Position numbers and translations under genes: made by a program. DNA of 64,000 nucleotides from Micromonospora nigra. GTDB taxonomy: Bacteria; Actinomycetota; Actinomycetes; Mycobacteriales; Micromonosporaceae. Location: positions 5,606,001 through 5,670,000 of the forward strand of contig NZ_FMHT01000003.1 in the NCBI RefSeq assembly GCF_900091585.1, written 5' to 3'. Positions 43,872-51,800 of the stretch are shown here, one piece after another (position 1 is the stretch's first letter; each line of letters opens with the position of its first letter). The notes under the pieces are model-generated. The model was not told the origin of the DNA, did not search any database, and saw only the letters and a program-made list of their open reading frames with translations.

Positions 43872-44129
43872 TCACGCGTCGGCCGGGTCCACCTCGGCCG
43901 CGCGGGCCACGGCGGCGGCGATGTCGTCCACCGTGTCCAACCCGACCGCGCCGTACAGGTCGATCTCGACGCCGTACGTCTGCTCGATCGCGTCGACCAG
44001 GCGCAGCAGGCCCAGCGAGTCGACGCCGAGCACCACGAGGGACTCCCCGGCGAGGGCGTCCTCGACCCCGACGACGCCCTCGGTCGCCTGGCTGACCAGT
44101 TCGGCGATGTGCCGCCGGTGCGTCGGCAT
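43872..44129 (-). CDS. Stand-alone acyl carrier protein
   Basis: An 85-residue phosphopantetheine carrier. The attachment serine is Ser38 in VVLGVDSLGLLRLVDAI. The DS rather than GGHS context is of acyl-carrier, not peptidyl-carrier, type. It starts one base after the stop of the C-A-PCP gene with GGAAGGAG upstream, so it is translated with the NRPS. It probably receives a fatty or aryl acid from the AMP ligase encoded at 47388-48887 and donates it to the first condensation domain. Confidence 0.88.
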   Translation of the reverse strand: MPTHRRHIAELVSQATEGVVGVEDALAGESLVVLGVDSLGLLRLVDAIEQTYGVEIDLYGAVGLDTVDDIAAAVARAAEVDPADA

Positions 44130-44130
44130 G

Positions 44131-47100
44131 TCAGGACTCCTTCCCGGCCCGGCGGACGAGCTCGGCGATCTCGGCGATGGTGGGGGTGTCGAAGAACGCG
44201 TCCAGCGGCACCTCGACGCCGAGCCGCTGCTGGATCCGGCCGCTGATCCGGGTGACGGTCAGGGAGTGGCCGCCGAGGTCGAACAGGTCCTCGTGCACGC
44301 CGATGTCGGGAACCTTCAGCACCTCCTGCCAGATGAGGCGCAACTGTTCGACGAGGGGATCGGGCTCGGTGGCGGCGGGCTCCAGCGGCTGGTCCGCGTG
44401 GGGCGGCGGCTGGTCCGCGTGGAGCGGCGGCTGGTCCGCGCGGGGCGGCGGCTGGTCGGCGCGGGGTGCGGGCGGTGGCAGCGCCGACCGGTCCACCTTG
44501 CCGTTCGGGCCGATCGGCAGCCGGTCGAGGAACACCCAGTCGGCTGGGACCATGACCGGTGGCAGGGTCAGCGACAGGTGCTGGCGCAGCTCCGCCGGCG
44601 TGGCGGCCGCCCGGGCGGCCACCCAGGCCACCAGGCGCGTCCCGTCGGCGTCGCCGTCGTCGACGCCCGCGACGAGGGCGTCCGCGACCGCCGGGTGTTC
44701 CAGCAGCCGCGCGGCCACCTCTCCCGGCTCGATGCGGTGACCGCGGATCTTGACCTGGTCGTCGCTGCGGCCGAGGAACTCGATCCGGCCGTCCGGCAGC
44801 CACCGGGCCCGGTCGCCGGTGCGGTAGATCCGTCCGGCCGCCCGGCCGGACGGGTCGGGCAGGAACCGCTCGTCGGTCAGCTCGGGCGTGTTCAGGTATC
44901 CGGTCGCCAGACCGGCCCCGGCCAGGCACAGCTCCCCGGGTACGCCCACCGGCACCGGCCGCAGCCGGTTGTCGAGCACGTTGGCCCGCACGTTGGCCAG
45001 TGGCCGTCCGATGCTCACCTCGTCCGGATCGGGCGGGATCTCCGCCATGGTGGCGTAGATCGTCGCCTCGGTCGGGCCGTACCCGTTGAGCAGCCGGCCG
45101 ACGCGGGCCCGCAGCTCGCGGGCCAGGGCGACGGGCAGCGCCTCTCCGCCGGTCACCGCGACCAGCGGCGCGGGGCCCGACGGCCCGGCGCCGAGCCCGG
45201 CCTCCAGCAGCACCCGCCACCCCGACGGGGTGGCCTGCGCGTGGGTCACGCCGGTGTCGCGGACCAGCCGCAGGATCCCGGCGCCGTCCAGCGCGCTCAC
45301 CCCCGAGGCGACGACCACCCGGCCACCGGTGACCAGCGGCAGCCACAGCTCCACGCCGGAGATGTCGAACGCCAGGGAGGTCAGGTGCAGCCACCGGTGC
45401 CCGGGGTGGGAGTCCAGCAGGTCGCGCAGCGCGCACAGCAGGTTCACCAGCGAGTCGTGGCGTACCGCGACGCCCTTGGGTCGCCCGGTCGACCCGGAGG
45501 TGTAGAGCACGTAGGCGACGTCGCCCGGCGCGGCGGGCGGTGTGTCGGCGGACGAGCCGGCCGCGTCGACGGGCGACCCCGGACCGGTGCGGTCGGACAG
45601 GTCGGTGGGGCCGGGTACGTCCGTGCGGCCGGGCACGTCGGTGCGGTCGGCCAGATCGGTCGGGTCGAGCACGGGCCAGGTCCCGCCGAGCCGGGCGGCG
45701 ACGGCCGGGGTGGCCACGACCAGCGCCGGATCGGCGTCGGCCAGCACCAGATCCTGCCGGGCCGCCGGGTGCTGCGGGTCGACCGGCACGTAAGCGGCCC
45801 GGCACCGCAGCACCGCCAGCAGCGTCACCACCGCCTGCCAGGACCGGTCGAGGGCGACCGCGACCCGGGCGCCCGGGGCGACACCGCGCTCACGCAGCAG
45901 GTCGGCCAGCCGCGCCCCGGCCGCGTCGAGGTCGGCGTAGGTCAGCGTCCGGTCGCCGTCGACCACGGCCACGGCCGCCGGATCGGCGCGCACGCGGGCG
46001 GTGATCAGCCCCGGCACGCCGCCGTCGAACGGGTACGTCCGCTCGGGACCGTGCCCCGCCCGCCGCACCCGGTCCTGCTCGTCGGCCGGCAGCACCGGCA
46101 GATCCACCACGTCCGCGTCCGGGTCGGCGACCGCGGCGGCCAGCAGGGTGCACAGGTGGCTGCCGATCCGGGCCACCGAGTCGGCGTCGAGGGCACGGGG
46201 GCTGTGCTGGAGGCTCACGGTGAGCCCGGTGGGGGCATCGACCACCTGGACGTGCAGCGCGTTGCGGGCCGCGCCGCAGAACACCGTCCAGTCGACCTCG
46301 CTGGACACTCCGGCGAAGGTGGGTTCCGCGCCGCGCCGGCGGTAGCCGACGGAGACGGGGGCGATCGCGGGTGCCGGGCGCAGCCCCGACACGGCGTGGC
46401 TCAGCGGCACCGACCGGAACCGGTTGAGCGCCCGCAGTTCCCGCCGGGCCGCGTGGGCGTACTCGCGGAGCGTGCCGGTGGGCGGCGCGACCCGGACGGG
46501 CAGTTCGTTGACGAACAGCCCGACGAGGTCGCCCTGGTCGGGGGTGCGGGTGGACAGCGTCACCCCCACCGCCGCGTCCCGGTTGCCGTACCGGTGCAGC
46601 AGCGCGTGCACCGCGCACAGCAGCAGTTCGAACCGGGTCACCCCGAGCTCCCGTGCCGCCCGGTCGACGCCGGCCACGAGGTCGGCGGGCAGGTCCAGGT
46701 CGACGCTCAGCCCCGGCTCGGCCCGCGTGGGCGTCTCGTGCAGCCCCGGCAGCACCACGTCGGCGGGGGCCGGTGGCCGGGCCCGCCAGTGGGCCCGGGC
46801 GGCCGGCAGTTCCCCGGCGACCCGGTCCCGTTCGGCGGCGGCGTGCCCCGGTTCGGGCAGCGGTGGCAGGTCCGCCGGCAGCCCGGCGACCGCCTGCCCG
46901 TAGGCCGCGGCGAGGTCGCGCACGAGCACGTCCTTGGACATGCCGTCGAAGACGAGGTGGTGGGCGGTGGCCAGCAGCAGGTGCCGGTCGTCGGCGGCGC
47001 TGAGCAGGACGAACCGTGCCAGCGGGCCGTCGTGCAGGTCGTGGGGGCGGGCCATCTCGGCGGCGACCCGCTCGTCGGTCAGCGCGCCGGAGGTCAGGGC

Positions 47101-47334
47101 CGGCCGTTGCGCCGCCGGGGCCAGCCGGGGCGTGCCGTCGTCGTCGGTGACCACCCGGGCACCGAGGAGGCGGTGCCGGGCGACCACCGCCGTGCAGGCC
47201 GCGGCCAGGGCGCGCCGGTCCAGTCCGGCGCCGAACCGGATGCCGACCGCCATGTGGTACGCGGTGCCGGCGGCCCCGGCCTGCTCGGTGAACCAGACGG
47301 CGTGCTGCGCGTAGGTGGCCTCGGCGGTGCCCAC
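44131..47334 (-). CDS. Nonribosomal peptide synthetase module C-A-PCP
   Basis: A 1067-residue single module. The condensation domain starts almost at residue 1 (ATYAQHAVWFTEQ) with intact HHLVFDG near residue 123. The adenylation domain has YTSGSTGRPKGV (about residue 608), FDISGVELW, NGYGPTEATIY, YRTGDRARWLPDGRIEFLGR and NGKVDRSAL. The PCP serine is Ser1024 in LGGHSLTVT. Reading the pocket by alignment to PheA gives roughly D-I-V-Q-V-G-G-I-Y-K, nearest to small-residue codes and not assignable with confidence. GTG 47334 follows AGGGAG. Likely the first elongation module, acting on the ACP-bound starter. Confidence 0.93.
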   Translation of the reverse strand: MGTAEATYAQHAVWFTEQAGAAGTAYHMAVGIRFGAGLDRRALAAACTAVVARHRLLGARVVTDDDGTPRLAPAAQRPALTSGALTDERVAAEMARPHDLHDGPLARFVLLSAADDRHLLLATAHHLVFDGMSKDVLVRDLAAAYGQAVAGLPADLPPLPEPGHAAAERDRVAGELPAARAHWRARPPAPADVVLPGLHETPTRAEPGLSVDLDLPADLVAGVDRAARELGVTRFELLLCAVHALLHRYGNRDAAVGVTLSTRTPDQGDLVGLFVNELPVRVAPPTGTLREYAHAARRELRALNRFRSVPLSHAVSGLRPAPAIAPVSVGYRRRGAEPTFAGVSSEVDWTVFCGAARNALHVQVVDAPTGLTVSLQHSPRALDADSVARIGSHLCTLLAAAVADPDADVVDLPVLPADEQDRVRRAGHGPERTYPFDGGVPGLITARVRADPAAVAVVDGDRTLTYADLDAAGARLADLLRERGVAPGARVAVALDRSWQAVVTLLAVLRCRAAYVPVDPQHPAARQDLVLADADPALVVATPAVAARLGGTWPVLDPTDLADRTDVPGRTDVPGPTDLSDRTGPGSPVDAAGSSADTPPAAPGDVAYVLYTSGSTGRPKGVAVRHDSLVNLLCALRDLLDSHPGHRWLHLTSLAFDISGVELWLPLVTGGRVVVASGVSALDGAGILRLVRDTGVTHAQATPSGWRVLLEAGLGAGPSGPAPLVAVTGGEALPVALARELRARVGRLLNGYGPTEATIYATMAEIPPDPDEVSIGRPLANVRANVLDNRLRPVPVGVPGELCLAGAGLATGYLNTPELTDERFLPDPSGRAAGRIYRTGDRARWLPDGRIEFLGRSDDQVKIRGHRIEPGEVAARLLEHPAVADALVAGVDDGDADGTRLVAWVAARAAATPAELRQHLSLTLPPVMVPADWVFLDRLPIGPNGKVDRSALPPPAPRADQPPPRADQPPLHADQPPPHADQPLEPAATEPDPLVEQLRLIWQEVLKVPDIGVHEDLFDLGGHSLTVTRISGRIQQRLGVEVPLDAFFDTPTIAEIAELVRRAGKES
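44387..44470 (-). repeat. Four 21-bp tandem repeats in the A-PCP linker
   Basis: Units begin at 44387, 44408, 44429 and 44450 (forward GGCTGGTCCGCGTGG). They encode an ADQPPxx heptad repeated four times between the adenylation and carrier domains. The linker is probably flexible and length-variable. Confidence 0.85.
45587..45658 (-). repeat. Four 18-bp tandem repeats inside the adenylation domain
   Basis: Imperfect 18-base units at 45587, 45605, 45623 and 45641 encode a hexad of the type RTDVPG. They form an insertion just ahead of the A3 phosphate-binding loop. Such an insertion is not part of the standard A domain and is presumably a surface loop. Confidence 0.75.
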
Positions 47335-47387
47335 ATGGTCTCCCTGGTGGTGTGTGGCGGTGGGGGCTGGTGGTGTGCGGTGGTGGG

Positions 47388-48887
47388 TCAGGTGTCGAAC
47401 AGGCCGGTGAGCTGCCGCTTGAGGACCTTGCCGCCCGGATTGCGGGGTAGCCGGTCCAGCACCAGCAGCCGGGCCGGCAGTTGGTGGTCGGCGAGCCGGT
47501 CGACGAGGAAGCTGCGTAACGCCGGCAGGGTCAGCGCGTCCGCCGGCGCGGCGGATCTGGGTACCACCGCGGCGGCGACCGCCGAGCCGAGCACCGGGTG
47601 CGGCACACCGACCACCGCGGCCTGGGCGACGTACGGGTGCTCGTGCAGCGCAGCCTCGACCTCGAGGCTGGAGATCTTGAACGCCCCGGACTTGATGACG
47701 TCCTGGTGCCGGTCGGACAGGTAGAGGTAGCCGTCGGCGTCGAGCCGACCGATGTCGCCCATCCGCACCCAGCCGGCGCGGAAGGTGGCCCGGTTCGCGG
47801 TGTCGTCGCGGTAGTAGGCGCGGGCGTGCGGCGCGCGCAACCACACCTCGCCGGTCGTTCCGGCGGGCAGCGCCCGGCCCTCGGGATCGGCGACCATGAG
47901 CTGGCCGGCGACCGGCCTGCCGAGAGCGTCGGGCCGCTCCGGGTCGAAGATCATCGTGGTCTGGGCGGGGGCGGCCTCGGTCGAGGTGTAGTAGTTGACC
48001 ACCGCCGCGGCCGGGAACGCCGCCGCCAGGCGGGACGCGACCGCCGGGGGCAGCGGCGCGGCGGTCGACCCGACCAGGTGCACCCCGGAGGTGTCCAGGC
48101 CCGCCAGTGCCCCCGAGTCGAGCAGTTCGATCGCGATCGCCGGGACGAGGAACACCGTGCCGGTGCCCGGTGCGCAGACCAGCCGGGCGAACCGGGCCGG
48201 TGTGAAGCGCGGCAGGGTCAGCGCCGTCGGCGCGGAGGTCAGGGCGTTGACCAGCATCGTCTGCCCGGCGTTGGTGCCGATCGGGAAGGCGTGCAGGAAC
48301 CGCCGCGAGTGGGCCAGCGGTAGCCGGCGCGGGTGCCGGGGCGCGCCGGCGGTGAGGTTGGCGTGGCTGGCGGCCACCCCCTTCGGACGGCCGGTGGTGC
48401 CCGAGGTGTAGAGGATCTGGGCGAGGTCGCCGGGACGCCCCGGATGGTCGGCCGGCTCGGCGTTGCCGGCGCGCAGCTCGGGCAGGCCCCACGCGGCCGT
48501 GCCGGCCGGCAGCACCGGGACGTCACCCGCGTGCACGACGGCGGTCGCCTCGCAGTGCGCCAACGCGTACGCGAGCTGGCCCGGGGCCGCCCGGTCCGAC
48601 AGCGGTACGGCGACCCCGCCGGCGCGCAGCACCCCGCAGTACGCCACGGCGTAGCCCGCCCAGTCCCGGCTGGCGAACACCAGTCCCACCCGGTCACCCG
48701 GTCGCACCCCCCGCTGTCGCAGGGCTCCCGCCACGGTGCCGGCGTCGGCCTGCCAGGCGGCGAAGGTGAGCGCGTCGACGCCGTGCACTTCGACCGCCAC
48801 CCGGTCCGGGTGCAGGGCGGCCCGCCAGGCCAGCAGCTGCGGGACCGTACCGCCGACGGGCGGGCGGTGCGCCTCGGGTGGGCTCAC
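47388..48887 (-). CDS. Acyl/aryl-AMP ligase (ANL family)
   Basis: A 499-residue stand-alone adenylate-forming enzyme. ILYTSGTTGRPKGVAASHANL is the phosphate loop. NYYTSTEAAP, GWVRMGDIGRLDADGYLYLSDRHQDVIKSG and PRNPGGKVLKRQL follow in order. The C-terminal lysine (GGKVLK) is the catalytic one. It most likely activates a carboxylic acid and loads it onto the free ACP encoded next to the first NRPS module, although CoA ligation is possible. It overlaps the large NRPS-TE-MFS gene by four bases. The acid cannot be predicted. Confidence 0.88.
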   Translation of the reverse strand: MSPPEAHRPPVGGTVPQLLAWRAALHPDRVAVEVHGVDALTFAAWQADAGTVAGALRQRGVRPGDRVGLVFASRDWAGYAVAYCGVLRAGGVAVPLSDRAAPGQLAYALAHCEATAVVHAGDVPVLPAGTAAWGLPELRAGNAEPADHPGRPGDLAQILYTSGTTGRPKGVAASHANLTAGAPRHPRRLPLAHSRRFLHAFPIGTNAGQTMLVNALTSAPTALTLPRFTPARFARLVCAPGTGTVFLVPAIAIELLDSGALAGLDTSGVHLVGSTAAPLPPAVASRLAAAFPAAAVVNYYTSTEAAPAQTTMIFDPERPDALGRPVAGQLMVADPEGRALPAGTTGEVWLRAPHARAYYRDDTANRATFRAGWVRMGDIGRLDADGYLYLSDRHQDVIKSGAFKISSLEVEAALHEHPYVAQAAVVGVPHPVLGSAVAAAVVPRSAAPADALTLPALRSFLVDRLADHQLPARLLVLDRLPRNPGGKVLKRQLTGLFDT

Positions 48888-51800
48888 GGCCGGTCACCGC
48901 CGGCGGTCGCGCGGGCCCGTCGGGTCTCGATGCCGACCAGGTCGTCCGGTGGCGCGTCGGGCACCTCGTCGTCGAAGCGGGCCAGCACCCGCGTCCGCAA
49001 CGACACCAGGGCGGTCAGCCCGATGCACACGCCGAACACCACGTACAGCAGGCCGGTGCCCCGGCCCGGGCCGACGCCGATCACCGCGCCGACGGTGGGA
49101 GCCAGCGCGCCGCCGGGCTGCAGCAGCGGCTCCGCGTACCGGGCGGCCAGCGGCGCGATGACGCCCCAGCCCACCGGGAGGGTCGACCAGGCGACCATCT
49201 GGTTGAGCGCGAACACCCGGCCGTGGAACCGGGCCGGCACCTTGGTCTGGACGATGGTGTTGTAGACCCCGTTGACCACGCCCAACGCGAGGTACATCCC
49301 GAAGGCGCCCGCGCCGACCACCAGCAGGCTCGGGCGTAGCCCGGTGACCACGCAGGCGAGGGCGATGCCGAGGGTGCCGAGCAGCACCGCGCGCATCCGG
49401 TAGCGCCGGGGCCCACCCCAGACGAGCATGACCAGCCCGCCCACGGCGGCGCCCACGCCCCCGGTCAGCGCGATCCGGGCCACCTCGGCCAGGCCGGCGA
49501 AGCCGAGCACCAGCGGGGAGAGCAGGAACAGCGCCGGAAACAGGAACAGGTTCAGCGCCGCGAAGAAGCCCAGCATGGCCCGGAACTCCCGCCGTCGCAG
49601 CGCGTACCGCAGCCCGTTGACGATCTCCGCGCCGATGCCCTCGCGGCGACGCAGCGCCAGGGTCGCCGGGAACCGTACGGCCAGCAGCACGCCGATCGCG
49701 AACAGGTAGCTGACCACGTCGATGACCAGGATGCCGGCCAGTCCGACGGCGTCCAGCAGCGCCACCGCGATCAGCGGCACCATGAACTGGGTGAGTCCCG
49801 TCGCCGTCTGGGCCAGCCCGTTGGCGTGGCCGAGGAAGCGTTTGGGCACCAGCTGTGGCACCGCCGAGACGAACGCGATGCGCTGGAACGCCAGGGCGAT
49901 CGACAGCCAGCCCACCAGCACGTAGAGGTGCCAGACCTGGGCCCGGTCGGTGAGCACCAGCCCCGCCGCGACCGCGATGGCGCTGCCGGCCGCCGTGCCG
50001 GCCAGCAGCAGCACCCGACGCCGGCTGGTGCGGTCGATCAACGCCCCCGCCAGCGGGGCCACCAGCAGCCCCGGCAGGAGTCCGACCACGGCGAACAGCG
50101 CGAAGCGCACCAGCGACCCGGTCTGCAGGTAGATCCACAGGGGGATCGCGAAGTTGGTCAGCGCCGTCCCCGTACCGGAGGTGATCTGGCCGGCCGCGAC
50201 CAGGCCGAAGCGGCGCATGCTCGGCTGCGGGGCGCGGCGCGCGGGCCCGGCGACCCCGGGGTCCGCAGCCGCGAGGGATCCGCCGCTGCGGTCGGAGACG
50301 GCGGTGAGCTGCCACGCCGGGTCGGCGGACCCGGCGACGTCCGTGTCGGCGGGGGCATCGAGTCGCAGGTGTACGCGGGTGACGATCTCCGCCAGCTCGG
50401 CGGCCCGGTACTTGAGGAAGTAGTGCCCGCCCTCGTCGACCACGGCCAGCGCGGTCCGCGTGGAAAGGAAGTGCCACTCCCGGAACCGTTCCTCGTGGTA
50501 TTCAGTGCTGCGGTCGGCCTCGCCGACGACCGAGATCACCGGTGCGCGCAGTGGGGTCACCCGCCGGCGCATCAGCTCGGTGAAGTACTCCTCGGAGACC
50601 TGCGCGTCGTGGCGCATCGCGCGGATCAGGAACGACATCTCCGACGTGGACAGGCTGCCCACGTTCGTGCCCTGCGCCTGCAACCAGGTCCGGTAGATCC
50701 GGTCGCTGCGGATGCGTTCGGCCAGCCGAAGCCGCAGCAGCGGGCCGAGCAGACCGCCGGCCGGGCGGCCGAACGGGAAGACGGCGCCCAGGTAGATCGC
50801 GTCGATGTCGCGGCCGGCCGCCTCCAGCCGGCGGGCCACCTCGACCGCCAGCGCGCCGCCGGGCCCGCAGTGGCCGTAGAGGATCAGCGGGCCGTCGACC
50901 CCGTCGAGGATCTCGGCGGCGACGCCGGTCGCCACCTCCTCGATCGGGGCCGGCTCGTCGGCCAGGCCGATGTCATGGCCCGGCATCGCCACCGACAGCA
51001 GCCGGTATCCGGCCGGCAGGGCGTCGGCGAGGGGCTGGTAGACTACCGCGCTGCCGCCGCCGTAGGGCACGCAGACCAGCGTGGCGGTCCGGGCACCCGG
51101 CGGTACGGGCGGCGTCAGCTCGTGCAGCAGCCCGCCCGGCCGGTCACCGGGCGCGGCCACCAGGGCGGCCAGGGCGCGGACGGTGCGGTGCCGGAACACG
51201 TCCATCACGCTGACCGTGGCGTCGGCACCGACGACGGCGGGGAGTTCCCGGCGCAGCCGGGCCACCACCTGCGTCGCCAGCAGCGAGTGCCCGCCGATGT
51301 CGAAGAAGTCGTCGGTGGCGCCCACCCGGGCCAGCCCGAGGACCTCCCGCCACACCCCGGCGACGAGTGTCTCCACCGGCCCGGTCGGCTCGACGTACCC
51401 GCCGGTGACCGGTTCGTCGGTGGGCTCGGGCAGTGCCCGCCTGTCGACCTTGCCGTGTTCCTGCAGCGGCAGCGCGTCCAGCCAGACGAACCGTTGCGGG
51501 ACCATGTGCTCGGGCAGCCGCTCGGCGAGCACCCGGCGCAGCTCGGCGGGCGGTGGCGGGTCCGCGTCGGGGTGCCGTTCCAGCCAGGCGACGAGGCGGT
51601 CCGCGCGCAGGGCCGCCACGGCCTGCCGCACCGGGGGGCAGGCGCGCAGGGCGGCCTCCACCTCGCCCAGTTCCACCCGGTAACCCCGGATCTTCACCTG
51701 GTGGTCGCGGCGGCCGAGGAACATCAGCTGGCCGTCGGCATTCCATCGGCCCAGGTCGCCGGTGCGGTAGAGGCGGGCCCCGGGTGGCCCGTACGGGTCG

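Noticed and set aside
43921..47724. Very long plus-strand open frames over the NRPS genes (also 49826-54481)
   Set aside because: They are shadows of the minus-strand NRPS genes, rich in Gly, Arg, Pro and Gln with no domain similarity. Long spurious frames are expected at this GC content.
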